From Prorocentrum cordatum (taxonomy: Eukaryota; Sar; Dinophyceae; Prorocentrales; Prorocentraceae): 64,000 bases of DNA. The DNA lies in assembly GCA_963575745.1 (NCBI GenBank), contig CAUYUJ010012158.1, positions 378,501 to 442,500 of the forward strand, given 5' to 3'. Under the pieces are notes generated by a model, which saw only the letters and a program-made list of their open reading frames with translations, searched no databases and was not told the DNA's origin. How positions within the stretch are numbered: position 1 is the stretch's first letter; every line of letters starts with the position of its first letter. Shown here piece after piece: positions 20,820-31,229 of the stretch. The position numbers and the translations under genes were made by a program.

Positions 20820-22600
20820 CCCCTATGTGCCGGTGGCCCCCCCCCCAACTTTCCCCCTCAGGAGAGCTTCTGAGCGACGCCTTGCTCCTCGTGGAGAGGG
20901 GGAGGGAGGTGAGGAAGGAGGGAGAGATCTCGGTGGAGAGGCTTTCGTGGGTGCCTCCTCGACGGTCTACTTACGCGCTCTTTCGTGTGCGCCTGCCCGG
21001 CGAGTCCACGACCGGATCCCAGACGGTCGCAGAGCCCACGGATTTCCTTTGACGAGATGGCCTGACCACTTTCCGCCGAGCCTGTAGGGGCACGCAGCCG
21101 CGCCTGCGCGGCCCGTACTCAGCGCTCGTTCGTCCGTTCGTTCATTCGTTCTTTCGTCCTTTCGTGTGTGTGTGTGTGGTTCGCCTCGCTCTCAGTGCAG
21201 CTCAGTGCAGCTCAGCGCGCTGGCTGCCCCCCCCCGGCGCTCCCCTGCCTGCACCTCTCCCTGCACGCGCCTCGCAGGCCCGCAGGTCTCGGTGCTCGGC
21301 CCATCCTTGGACCGTGCCTTGGTCCGGGTCGGGATTCGCTACGTTGTGTTTCTCCATCACCTTTTGCAGCTCAGTGCTGCCTCCCCCCAGTTTCAGCTCA
21401 GTGCAGCCCAGTTTCAGCTCAGTGCCGGCGCTGGTTTCCCACCTCGGCGCTCCCCCCGCCACAGTCGGCAGCTTTGAGTGGCCTGGCTTCCTCTCCCCCT
21501 GTCGCGCCGGGGCTCCTCTTACTCCTCCGTGCATTGCGGCCTTAATTTGCATACAGCGTGTCACCTGTTGCCATTCCGCCGGTGCTGCCCAGCCGCCGAC
21601 ACAAAAAGTGTGTTCGCCTCGTTTCGTCCGTCCGTTCGTTCGCTCGTTGTGTGCTCGTCTTGCTTCGTTCGTTCGTTTGATCGCTCGTGTGTTCGCTCGT
21701 TCGTGCTTTATTTTGGTTGGCCCCAGGAGGCCTTTAGAGATGCATGCTCGGGGACCTTCGGAGGGCCTCTGGAGGGCCCCCAGTGGGCGGAGGCAAGGAC
21801 TCCCTGGTCGCGGGCGGGGCTCGGTGCCCCATCTCCCGCGGCCAGAGTTCTCGGATCCTCCTTGCCTGCTGTGGGATTGACGGCCAGGAACCGCCAGCCG
21901 CCAGGCCGCATGTATGGGCAAGATGTGCCACCTGAGTCCAGCAATCCAACCATCGCGTAGGAGATCGACAACATAATTGATTTTCCCCGCACTTGATCTC
22001 CTTGTCGGGTCTACGAGAACAGTAGACCGAATGCCTGTAGATCTACGAACATTCTACACAATGGTCGTCGATTCGGCGAGAATTCTTGAGGGTAAATCAG
22101 TTATGTAGTCGATCTCCTGCTCGAAACCAGTGGCCAGACACCGCCAGCGTCAAACCATTATGCTGCTTGGCCCCTCTGTTCCGTCGGGCCAGCGTGCCCT
22201 CCAGGGTGATGACACAAGGAAGCCGGGCCCACGAACGGGGTTAACGCGCCCCGAAGCACGGTCGAACCGGAGGTACAAGATCGAGGTCGGTTCGGGGAGG
22301 GCACCCCAATGTTCTTCGTGTTTGTCGGGTGCTCTTCGGCTTGGCCGGCGGAGGGTCTCCTGTTCTTGATGGATGTTCTTCTGTCCCAGGTCCTGCCGTA
22401 CCTCAAGTCCAGTCCTGTGGCTGCCGCTGCGGGCTGGTTCATCTGCGCGGGGTAGGAGCCCTTGTCCTCCCCCCCTCCGTCCTCATCATCCTCGCGATCT
22501 GTTTGAAATATTGTGTTTTCCGTCGTGGCCTTCACAATCAGTAGGCAGGGGCCAGGCTGACAATATGCCTTTGGTGCCGCCCCCCATCGGTGTAACGGTT
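20820..22600. other. Spacer with TTCG and CAGCTCAGTGC repeats
   Basis: Holds TTCG-rich runs (21,125-21,170 and 21,625-21,705), six or so CAGCTCAGTGC units (21,190-21,425) and short coding-like bits, for example 21,868-21,960 (TARNRQPPGRMYGQDVPPES) and 22,350-22,544, whose end (ALVLPPSVLIILAICLKY) is hydrophobic. None can be called a gene. Confidence 0.4.
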
Positions 22601-22604
22601 GCTA

Positions 22605-23000
22605 ACTTGTAAAGCTAGTCGGTGCGGCGCTACGGCGAGAGCCCCATCTTGAAAAGGCCCCCCCTATCATTGTGGTTGCTGCACGCTTTCCAGACGAAAG
22701 TTGGCAGCACTGCTGCGTTAGCCCCATTTTGAAAACCACCTTCTACCCATGATTTGTTGCAAGCTCTCCAGACGGACGTGCACGGCGCCAAGGCGAGTGC
22801 GAGACTTTGACGAAAAGCGACCCTTCCTCCATCCTTGTAGCTGTTTCAATGAAGAGGAATGTGTGCGACGAATGTGCGCGACGCAAAGATGATAGCCCCT
22901 TGTTGAAAACGACCCCCGATCCATCCGTGTAACTGGTGCACACAGTTTTAAGACAAGTGTGCGCGGCGCTACTGCGAGAGACCGATATGCAAATGACCCC
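22605..23000 (+). repeat. Degenerate 90-100 bp tandem repeat
   Basis: Four or more worn units, each containing a GTGCGCGGCGCTACGGCGAG-like core, then GCC CCAT(C/T)TTGAAAA, then CCATC-GTGTA-TGTT and a TTTCCAGACGA-like link. Further units lie at 23,425-23,600. Confidence 0.65.
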
Positions 23001-23424
23001 CCTCCATCTGTGTAATTGTTCCAAATTTCCAGCTCCAGGGTTCAAATATGGTGATGATGTCTAAGTTATCCATCGCGGACAGGGGTTGAAGAGGAGAAGG
23101 AGGACCAGTGTAAACCCAAGACTCATCAACGATGTTGATATACACCCTTCCTCGAAGATCCCTGTTCATAGGCCCCTAGGGTCATTTCCGCTGGGGGAAT
23201 TGCCCCGTTCGGAGACAACCGTGTGAACATGTTGAAGCGTTCCTCAGGACTTCAACGCCACGAGTAAATCTGCCTCTTCCGTCTTGGCGATCCAGAATTG
23301 CGCCACATCGCCGCTAATCAACGTAACTTACAACTGCTGCGCACTGGCAGTCCTGAGTCGTTCCGAAACGCCGCTCCTGGTACGTTCACCAGGAGAACCC
23401 GTGAGACCCCTGCCATGTTTTCAA

Positions 23425-23600
23425 GCGAATGTGCGCGGCGATGAGGCGAGAGCCGCGAGAGCCGCATATTGAAATCGGCCCGCCCTCAGTCCGTGAAGCT
23501 CTTCCAATTGTCTCAAGCGAGCGTGCGCGGCGCTAAGGCGAGAGCCTCATGTTGGAGACCACCCGCCCTCCATCCGTGGAGCGGCTGCCACTCTTTGAGC
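23425..23600 (+). repeat. Further units of the 90-100 bp repeat
   Basis: GTGCGCGGCG(A/C)T(G/A)AGGCGAGAGCC occurs twice, with CCGCCCTC(A/C)(G/A)TCCGTG(A/G)AGC links. The core recurs at 1,135-1,175 and 55,163-55,190. Confidence 0.65.
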
Positions 23601-23806
23601 ATCAGGGTGGGGTGCGACCGGGAGGAGCTGTGCAGAAGGAAGCGGAAAGATGGGGGGACGGAGAAAGAGGAGAAGGAGGAGACCGGGGGGGCGTGGAAGG
23701 CCGGAATGAGTTGGAGCGGGGAGGAGGGGAGGAGGAGGGACGATTATCGGATGAGGCAAGCGGATGGCATATTGGGCCTTTCGGTGGAGATCCCTATAGA
23801 ATGCGG

Positions 23807-24184
23807 GCGCTGCCACTCGGAATTTCGGTGGAGCTACTTATGGGGCCACGAAACGTGTGACGGGTGTGCCGAAACGGGTGCGGCGGTGCCATGCGGGCGT
23901 TGCCACAAGTGCCGTGGGTGTGTCGTCCTATGGAGCCACGAAGACTGTGAGGGGTATGCCGAAACGGGTGCGGCGGTGCAATGCGGGCGCTGCCACTGGG
24001 GCCTTGTCCCTTTGTGCCCATGACACGAGTGAGGGGTGTGCCGAAAGGGGTGCGGCGTTGCCATGCGGGCGCCGCCATTGGGGCTACTGGTGGAGCTCCC
24101 TATGTGGCCACGAAACATGCGAGGGGTGTACCGAGACGTGTGCGGCGGTACCATGCGGGCGCTACGAGCGTGTGAGGGGTCTAA
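23807..24184 (+). repeat. 82-90 bp minisatellite encoding Cys-rich units
   Basis: Units begin ATGCGGGCGCTGCCAC at about 23,807, 23,889, 23,979, 24,061 and 24,151 (partial), with spacings 82, 90, 82 and 90. Each carries GCCACGAAACGTGTGACGGG and GTGTGCCGAAACGGGTGCGG variants. In one frame units read CGRCH...GHETCDGCAETGAAVP, a CxxC...CxxC pattern, but the 82-bp units break the frame, so a protein running through the array is doubtful. Confidence 0.85.
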
Positions 24185-24196
24185 CACAGGAAGGCT

Positions 24197-24209
24197 GGGA
24201 TGATGATGC

Positions 24210-24247
<38 letters not shown>

Positions 24248-24551
24248 GTGATGGTGATGGTGATGGTGATGGTGCTGATGCTGCTGATGATGATGATGAT
24301 GCTGATGATGCTGCTGATGATGATAATGATGATGATGCTGATGGTGATGCTGCTGATGATGCTGTTGTTAAGGTTGATGTGAATGTTGATATTGATCGTG
24401 TTGTTGATGATTATGCTGTTGGTGGCGATACTTATGATGTTGATGGTGAGGCTGCTGCTGATACTGATGATGATGATGTCGATGCTGGTAATGGTGATGA
24501 CGATGATGATAGTTGTGATGAGGATGATGATCATGGTGTTGATGTTTATGC

Positions 24552-24585
<34 letters not shown>

Positions 24586-24905
24586 AATGATGATGATGAT
24601 GATGATGGGGATGCTGACGATGCGGATGGTGATGGCGATGGTGATAGCAATGGTGATGTTGGTGATGGCGATGGCGATGATGCTGATGATGATGATTGTG
24701 ATGATGTTGATGCTGATGGTGACGATGACGATGACGATGATGATGATGATGCTGCTGGTCATGATGCTGATGATGATGATGTTAATTATGATGATGATGA
24801 TGATGATCATAATTGCGGTGATTACGGTCAGGATGTTGATGATGATGTTGATTATGAGTATGAGGATGTTGATGGGGAGTGTCATGCCGATCATGCTGAT
24901 GATAC
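24197..24905. repeat. GAT trinucleotide microsatellite, about 700 bp
   Basis: Imperfect GAT repeat with GCT, GGT, GTT interruptions. It produces a 384-codon Asp-rich open frame and Ile/Met-rich frames that are repeat translations. Confidence 0.95.
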
Positions 24906-25208
24906 GGGGACATGTGGGCTGCAGAGGCAGCAGGCAGGGATGGAGAGGAAGGAAAGGCGATGCGGGGCGTTGTCCCTTCAAACCGAGGACCCAACACCAC
25001 ACGATGGTTGAAACAAAGCATGATCACGCAGTGCAGCGAGATGTACAGCGATGTCTCCCTTTCGAAGACGGACTGCCCCTCCCATCCGTGTTGCACAAGC
25101 TTGCCCCTGTGGTCATGAACTCCGAGGAAGACTCGAGCGGAAGCGCCATGCTGAAAACAAGCCGCGGTGGATGCGTGCAGCGCTACGCGCGTTGAAGTTT
25201 CGAGTCCA

Positions 25209-25270
25209 TATAGTCAGCAACGAAAAGTTAGCACAATATCGATCCAGCCTGTGCTATCTCTGAGAATGCG
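25209..25270 (+). repeat. 62-bp repeat containing paired octamers (inverted copy at 45,762-45,823)
   Basis: Contains GTTAGCAC (25,227) and GTGCTATC (25,251) around AATATCGATCCAGCCT. The reverse complement at 45,762-45,823 differs at only about two or three positions. The outer 26 bases (25,209-25,234) also match 51,373-51,398 exactly on the other strand. Confidence 0.9.
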
Positions 25271-25398
25271 CCACCCATCTCCCCGGGGAAACTTTTTCTG
25301 GGCCAAAACGTCGATAACAGGCCGCTTTTCGAAATTACAACCCGAAATTTCACGAGCCAATTGCGCGTGCAGTTTCAGAAAATCAATAATACATCGAG

Positions 25399-25418
25399 TT
25401 TTTTTTTTTTTTTTTTTA
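25399..25418. repeat. Poly-T run
   Basis: About 19 T residues; could be the tail of a minus-strand retroposed copy, but no source sequence is recognised upstream. Confidence 0.8.
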
Positions 25419-25504
25419 TTTTTGGCATGCACTTGCAGTGGAGAGGGCGTTTGATACGATATTTTACGCGTCGGCATTCGCGTCGGGTGACACCCGGCGC
25501 CTCA

Positions 25505-25670
25505 GGAGGGAGTAGATAGCACGCCCTGGGAAGGAGGAGGCGAGGGAGGGAGGGGAGGAGGGAGTAGATAGCACGCCCTGGGAAGGAGGAGGCGAGGGAG
25601 GGGAGGAGGGAGTAGATAGCACGCCCTGGGAAGGAGGAGGCGAGGGAGGGAGGGAGGAGGGAGGGAAGGC
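25505..25670 (+). repeat. Three-copy tandem repeat carrying GATAGCAC
   Basis: AGTAGATAGCACGCCCTGGG followed by AAGGAGGAGGCGAGGGAGG is repeated with octamers at 25,515, 25,567 and 25,615. The same phrase forms the right end of the 158-bp element at 28,730-28,887 and, inverted, occurs twice at 29,490-29,570. Confidence 0.9.
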
Positions 25671-25679
25671 TGGGACCCC

Positions 25680-25688
25680 TATGGGCGT

Positions 25689-25719
<31 letters not shown>

Positions 25720-26435
25720 CCCGCCGCCGTCGCCGTCGGGCTCCGACGCCCCGGCCCCCGTCGGGCGCCGGGCCCAGGCGCCGGGCCCCCGTCCGCGGCC
25801 CGCGGGCCGCGGGCTGTCCGACGCCCCCCTCGGGCTCGGATGTGCCAGGTCGGGCGTTGCAAGGGGTGGCGCTGGCTCAAGGTGGCCTCCGACCCCGACC
25901 TTCGACCAGCAGGGGTCGGGGGTCGGGGGTCGGGGGCCCCTTGAACCACTGCCACATCTGACAACTTCCGACCTCGGACCCGAGCCCGAATCGTCGCTCG
26001 TCGCGCGCCGCCGCGATGTGGCGCCAGGGCGTGCTGCGCGCCGCGCCCCCCGGCGGCGTGGCGCTCGACGTCGACGACGAGGACGACGACGACGAGGACG
26101 TCGCTGTCGTCGTCGTCGTCGTTGGGCTCCCCCTCCCCCTGCACGGGCTGTGCTATCTTCGTCGTCGTCGTCGTCGTAGTCGTCGTCGTCGTCGTCGCCG
26201 CCGTCGTCGCCGCCGCGTCGTCACTGTCTGTGCTATCGTCGTCGTAAGTAATAAGGGGAAATGCGCGAAACGCAAAACGGCGCATAAGAAAACGGCGAAG
26301 AGAAACGATAAAAGGTTACCTTGAGAACGCTGCTCTCTCCGCCCTACGGGGAATGCGCGAAACACAGAGACGGGCGCATAAGAGTACAGCGTAGAAAGAC
26401 GCGGCTCGTAAAACTCGTCGTCGCGGCCGGACGCG
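25680..26435. other. GTC-rich region with two octamers; no certain gene
   Basis: Contains CGT/GTC runs and GTGCTATC at 26,150 and 26,230. A stretch at about 25,842-25,944 reads MCQVGRCKGWRWLKVASDPD and might be an exon; 26,016-26,110 reads an Asp-rich tail (VALDVDDEDDDDEDV). Both calls are weak. Confidence 0.35.
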
Positions 26436-26437
26436 GA

Positions 26438-26583
26438 CGAGGGGTCCTAGGGTCGATATTGAGCGTAGTTGGGCCGCTGCTGTCTCACCGCTCCCCAATC
26501 CCCCCTTTCGTCCGACCCCAGCCTAGAAATCGACGAAATCCGCATTCAAAATCGGCCCCTGGACCCCTCCTGGAGTCCACCCT
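26438..26583 (+). repeat. Duplicated block copy 1 (pair with 29,004-29,152)
   Basis: Shares GGGGTCCTAGGGTCGATATT, GCGTAGTTGGGCCGCTGCTG and CCTGGACCCCTCCTGGAGTC with 29,004-29,152, about 96% identical. CGCGGCTCGTAAAACTSGT precedes both copies. Confidence 0.9.
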
Positions 26584-26739
26584 CTTCCTCCTCAGACTTC
26601 TCAGCTCCTCCTCTCCTCGGACTCCCCAGTCCTCCTCCTCCTCCCCCCCCTGATCCTCGTCCTGATCATCATCATCGCGTCATCGCGTCGTCGTCGTCGC
26701 CGTCGTTGGGCTCCCCCTCCCCCTGCGCGGGCTGTGCTA

Positions 26740-26780
<41 letters not shown>

Positions 26781-26852
26781 CTGACCTAGCCAGGAGCTCC
26801 TGGCCAGGTCAGGACATGGTAGTGAATCCCCCTGCGCGGGCTGTGCTATCAT

Positions 26853-26897
<45 letters not shown>

Positions 26898-26922
26898 TGT
26901 CGTCGTCGTCGGTGGGCTCCAG

Positions 26923-27941
26923 CCTCTTCCGCTTCTTCCGCCGAGGAGGCCGAGGAGGGGGCCGAAGCGGAGGGCCCGCCACCCGCCGCGCCGCCGGTGC
27001 CCCAGAAGGGCATGGGCAAGCGCGTCGTCGAGCTGAGCTCCAGCGACGACGACGACGTCATCGTCGCCCAGAGGCCGCCGCCTCCCAGAGGCCGCGGCGG
27101 CGGGCGCCGCGGCGGGCGCAGCGGTGGCCGAGGTGGCCGCGGCGGGCGCCGCGGTGCCGGCGCTGCCCACGCGGGCGGCGGGAGGGGGCGGCTGGCGCTG
27201 CCCAGCGCCGCCAGCGCCGACGCCGGCGCCAGCGCCAGCGCCGCCCCCGTCCACGTGGAGCCGCCGGCGGCGTCGGGCGAAAGGATCAGGACGTTTGCCA
27301 TGGTCTGTGCCGACGCCGGCGCCAGCGCCAGCGCCGCCCCTGTCCACGTGGAGCCGCCAGCGGCGTCGGACGCATGGGCTGCGGTCTGTGGGCTGCGCCC
27401 GCCACCTGGCGCGGGCGACAGCGTCTGGGCTCGCCCAGCGGACATGACCCCAGCGGTCATCGCGCTGGGAGACATCGATCGCCCGCCGGCGGCGCCAGCG
27501 CCGACGCCAGCGACGCCAGCCCCGACGCCAGCGCTGGCGCCAGCGGCGCCAGCGCCGCCAGCGCCAGTGGCCGAGGCGGCGCAGGGAGGGCCGCCGACCG
27601 AGGAGTCCTCGCCCAGGACGCCGCCTTCGCCCTCCGTGTGGTACGCGACGCCGCCGTCGACGCCCGAGGCGGCGTTCCTGGCCTACGGGGTGCAGCCGCC
27701 GCCGCTCCCCGCGCCGACGACGCCGGAGGCGGCGTGCCTCGCCGAGGCGCCGAAGACGCCCGAGGCGGCGCCGCCGCCCGCGCCCGGCGCCGCCGCCGCC
27801 GCCGCGGCGGTGCCGCAGCCGGCGCGCCCGAAGAGGCCGCTCCCGAGGCCGATCCGCGCCCTGCCCGCGCTGCCGCCGCCGCGCCCAGCGCTGCCCGCGC
27901 TGCCGCCGCCGCGGCCATCGGCGAGCCCAGCGCTCGGGTGA
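26923..27941 (+). CDS. Low-complexity RGG and Pro/Ala-rich exon
   Basis: After GGTGGGCTCCAG (acceptor-like AG at 26,922) the frame reads an acidic Ala/Glu stretch, then GKRVVELSSSDDDDVIVAQR, an RGG-type block (GRGGGRRGGRSGGRGGRGG), two copies of a 20-residue ADAGASASAAPVHVEPP unit and four TPEAA units in a Pro/Ala-rich tail. The frame stops at 27,939-27,941, but CGG|GTGAGC at about 27,937 is a better-looking donor, so the exon may continue elsewhere. RGG plus CK2-like acidic serine stretches are typical of disordered nucleic-acid-binding proteins; function is not assignable. The minus strand is also open, but its translation is less protein-like. Confidence 0.5.
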
Positions 27942-27959
27942 GCGGGAGGAGAAGCGGCA

Positions 27960-28189
27960 CCACCACCACCAGGGGGGGCGACCGAGACGACGACGGCGAG
28001 GGGACGAGGTCGACGACGAGGACGACGGCACCACCACCACCAGGGGGGGCGACCGAGACGACGACGACGTCGATGCCGAGGACGCCGACTCTGGATGATG
28101 ATGAGGTCCCCGATGACTGGGAGGGGGGACCACGCCACCCCGATCCCTCCGCCACCGCGTCAGTGGTGGTGGTGCCGCACGGGTCCTAG
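27960..28189 (+). CDS. Possible downstream exon ending in an acidic tail
   Basis: One frame reads a Thr/Asp-rich segment with a 38-bp direct duplication (27,958 and 28,027; ACCACCACCACCAGGGGGGG) and ends RTPTLDDDEVPDDWEGGPRH ... stop at 28,189. May be the C-terminus of the gene starting at 26,923. Low complexity makes the call uncertain. Confidence 0.3.
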
Positions 28190-28190
28190 G

Positions 28191-28665
28191 CACGGCGGCG
28201 GCGCGGCGAGCGCGGCGGCGGCGGGGGCGGCGCCCGCGGCGGAGCGCCGGCGGCCGCCGCCTGCGCCGCGGGGCTCGGTGACGGCCGAGCTGCCGGCCTG
28301 CGGCGGCGCGGCGAGCGAGGCGGCGGCGGGGTCGGCGCCCGCGGCGGAGCGCCGGCGGCCGCCGCCTGCGCCGCGGGGCTCGGTGACGGCCGAGCTGCTG
28401 GCGCTTCCAGCACCGACGCCGACGCCAGCACCGACGTCGGCACCTACGCCAGCGACGCCAGCGGCACCGCCGGCAACACCAGGCGCTTGCGCCCGCACCG
28501 ACGCCAGCACCGACGTGACTGGCACCAACGCCTGCGCCTACGCCAGCACCTACGCAGCCAGCACCGGCACCAACGCCTACGCCGGCAACAACGCCTACGC
28601 CAGCACCTGCGCCAGCACCTCCGTCTGAGGCGGTGCCGGGCGGCGCCGTGGCGCCCCTTGCGCGC
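28191..28665 (+). CDS. Possible Ala/Pro/Thr-rich coding stretch with 114-bp tandem duplication
   Basis: A unit reading AAERRRPPPAPRGSVTAEL occurs twice in the same frame (about 28,222-28,285 and 28,336-28,399), followed by Pro-Thr-Pro-Ala repeats to a stop near 28,665 in a shifted frame (...SEAVPGGAVAPLAR). The duplication is clean at the DNA level. Coding status rests only on the long open frame. Confidence 0.3.
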
Positions 28666-28729
28666 TGACCCTGGAGTGCGCCTCTCGCTTGCTTCTCGCT
28701 GCAGTGCGCCTCCTCCTCCTCCTCCTCCT

Positions 28730-28887
28730 CCTGGGTGTGCTATCGACTCTCTGCGCGTCCCCCAGGGGTCGCCTCTCTGGCCTTTGCGGGGGCATCTTGT
28801 CGCTGCGGCTGGACGCGGCTCGTAAAACTGGTGTCCTCGGTGTCGTCGGCCCCTCGAAGTAAGGAGAGAGTAGATAGCACGCCCTGG
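28730..28887 (+). mobile_element. 158-bp introner/MITE-like element, copy 1
   Basis: Begins CCTGGGTGTGCTATCGACTC and ends GTAGATAGCACGCCCTGGG. The ends are inverted repeats (CCYGGGYGTGCTATC). The whole unit reappears inverted at 29,544-29,701 with about four differences and the same length. No coding capacity. It belongs to the set of units bounded by the GTGCTATC octamer. Confidence 0.8.
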
Positions 28888-29003
28888 GAAGTCGTCGTCG
28901 TCGTCGTCGTCCTCGTCGTCGTCGTCGTCGTCGTCCTCGTCGTCGCCGCTGTCGTCGTCGTCGTCGTGGGCGCGGCTCGTAAAACTGGTGCGATCGGACC
29001 CCG

Positions 29004-29152
29004 CGAGGGGTCCTAGGGTCGATATTGGGCGTAGTTGGGCCGCTGCTGTCTCACCGCTCCCCAATCCCCCCTTTCGTCCGACCCGAGCCCAGAAATCGAC
29101 GAAATCCGCATTCAAAATCGTCCCCTGGACCCCTCCTGGAGTCCACCCGACG
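29004..29152 (+). repeat. Duplicated block copy 2
   Basis: Direct-orientation partner of 26,438-26,583. The duplication sits 2.57 kb away, next to the octamer-bounded element. Confidence 0.9.
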
Positions 29153-29282
29153 CAGTTTTCCACCCCGGCTGGATCGATTTTCGAAGGTCCAGGGCCCCGA
29201 ACACGGCCTCCAGAGGCCGAAAACGCCGAAAAGCCTCCTCGAACCTCGACGACGACGACCACGATGGAGGCCCGTGCCGTCT

Positions 29283-29324
<42 letters not shown>
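29283..29324. repeat. TA microsatellite
   Basis: About 20 TA units. Similar arrays lie at 30,130-30,163, 32,610-32,635, 39,797-39,841, 40,200-40,229, 40,312-40,330, 41,058-41,089, 41,522-41,565, 45,686-45,724 and 46,335-46,355, all in introns or spacers. Confidence 0.95.
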
Positions 29325-29328
<4 letters not shown>

Positions 29329-29543
29329 CTCGTTTTCGCCCTGGTGGGCTCCTCGTCGCCCTGGCTGGACTCGGCCTTGGTGGTCGCTCGGCGGCCTGGC
29401 GTTCGCGTGATGCATGCGCGTGCGAGGGGGGGGCCGACCTTCTGACTCTCTCTTTTTCTTTCTCTCTCTCTCTCTCTCTCGCTTCCTCCTTCCCAGGGCG
29501 TGCTATCTACTCCCTCCTTCCCTCCCTCCCTCGCCTCCCCCTT

Positions 29544-29701
29544 CCCAGGGCGTGCTATCTACTCCCTCCTTACTTCGAGGGGCCGACGACACCGAGGGCA
29601 CCAGTTTTACGAGCCGCGTCCAGCCGCAGCGACAGATGCCCCCGCGAAGGCCAGAGAGGCGACCCCTGGGGGACGCGCAGAGAGTCGATAGCACACCCAG
29701 G
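29544..29701 (-). mobile_element. 158-bp introner/MITE-like element, copy 2 (inverted)
   Basis: Reverse complement of 28,730-28,887 over its full length, about 97% identical. A second copy of the CCCAGGGCGTGCTATCTACT end lies just upstream at 29,493-29,512, so the end itself has been tandemly duplicated, as at 25.5 kb. Confidence 0.8.
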
Positions 29702-29921
29702 GACGGAAGGAGAGAGGGGGGAGTCAGTGCAGCGTTTGGCTTCGAGGCGCCGTCAGTTTCAAGGATTCGTCGGCCCCATGCGCACGAAATTAAGTCTCTC
29801 CGATTTCGACCGCGTGGAGGTGGCCCGCGATGGGCGCTGCTTCTGGGGCACAGCCGCTGTCAGCCGCGGGGGCGCCTACGCTGTGAGGGAGCAGAAGGCT
29901 CACAGTGTGGGGAGGGGGCAA

Positions 29922-29966
<45 letters not shown>

Positions 29967-30128
29967 CAACCCGTTGCACTTTTGGCGCCCAGAGCCTCGC
30001 GAGGCCCAGATCCGGACCAGCTCGGGCTACGCGGTGAGCAAGCAGAGGCGAGAGCTGGAAGCCGCGCGCGCGCGTGAGGCTCTTGGGCGAGGAGGAAAAG
30101 GGCGACAACGACGAGGACGACAAATACA

Positions 30129-30157
<29 letters not shown>

Positions 30158-30163
<6 letters not shown>

Positions 30164-30288
30164 CACCCCGCAATTGCGGATAAACGTGAGGGGGCGGCAA
30201 CAACAACGAGAATCCGCATCGCGGAATCCCACTTCAGCCACGCACCCAGGGACAATGAATGACCGCTCGGCCCCCTCACTCTGACCCA
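30158..30288 (-). repeat. Dispersed repeat B, copy 3 (longest)
   Basis: Joins both parts seen separately at 7,187 and 8,768. On the minus strand it reads from AGAGTGAGGGGGCCGAGCGG to the palindrome CCGCAATTGCGG, then GGGTGCTA and a TA microsatellite. The TA run directly at the end suggests a retroposon-like tail or an insertion into TA repeats. Confidence 0.8.
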
Positions 30289-30420
30289 CAGCCTCTGCGA
30301 CGACGACGATGACGAGGAGGTGGAGTGGAGGGGGAGGGGAGGAGCATGAGGAATGTCCACACCAGGCTGTGCTAAGTACGCTGCGTCGACGACGACGACG
30401 ACAAGCATGTGCCTCTGTTG

Positions 30421-30522
30421 TAGAGTCAGAGGCACGACAGCTGGAGCAGCGCTCCAGCGACGACGAGGAGGATGAGGACGAGGACAGCGACGACGACGAG
30501 CCTCTGCCGCGTCGCAGGCTGC
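30421..30522 (+). CDS. Acidic exon, unknown protein
   Basis: Reads VESEARQLEQRSSDDEEDED and DSDDDEPLPRRRLL, a charged linker. The frame stops at 30,535, but coding continues in another frame after CTCAG at 30,523, so a splice or AG shift is likely there. Unknown function. Confidence 0.4.
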
Positions 30523-30523
30523 T

Positions 30524-30629
30524 CAGATCTTCTTGATCCAGCTCCGCGCCCGCGGATTGCACGACCTGGCGGACAAGGTGGAGAAGGGGGCCCCGCCGCC
30601 GGAGGACATGCACGAGATGGCTGCGAAGG
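30524..30629 (+). CDS. Short exon following an acceptor AG
   Basis: Reads IFLIQLRARGLHDLADKVEK then GAPPPEDMHEMAAK and ends at AAG|GTGATGG, a good donor at 30,630. GTGCTAAC lies 53 bases further into the presumed intron. No family recognised. Confidence 0.5.
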
Positions 30630-31229
30630 TGATGGCATCACCTCGCACCCCCTCTGCTTCCTCGTCGCCCCATCCACAGGCTGTGCTAACTGCCCCTTTC
30701 CCCTCGCCCCACCTGTCCTCCTCAGCCTCTTGTGGAGGCCGCCCAAACGGGGTCGAAGTAATTGGGGTCTGTGGATCGCGCCGAATCGCCGATGCATCAG
30801 CGATGCAAATGCGACGCCAGTGATGCATCGGCGACGCTTACATGGAGAAACTCGGGCCCCTCGGCAGCCTCTTGAGCCTCTGCTGCTCCTGCAGGAAGGG
30901 TTTCGCGGGGGGTCCTCCTCCTCCTCCTCCCCCTCCTCCTCCTCCTCCTCCTCCTCCTCCGCCTCCTCCTCCTCCTCCTCCTCCTCCTCTCGGGTATAGT
31001 CATAGCGACATATCCTATAACCAGGCCAGGGACCTGTAGGCTGGCCCCTGCAATGCAGGCTGTGCTAACTGTCCTCCTCCTCCTCCTCCCCCCATCCCTT
31101 TCCTCGTCGCTCTCCACTGTGCCCAGGCTGTGCTCTGAGGGGGTGGTCTCGACATTTTTAGCCTCCTGGGGTCTCGTGTTGTGCCCCACCTTGTAGCTTT
31201 CCTCCTTCTCCTCCTCCTCTTCCCCCCCC

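Noticed and set aside
24181-25011. Long Asp-rich or Ile/Met-rich proteins at 24.2-24.9 kb
   Set aside because: Direct translations of the GAT microsatellite in three frames.
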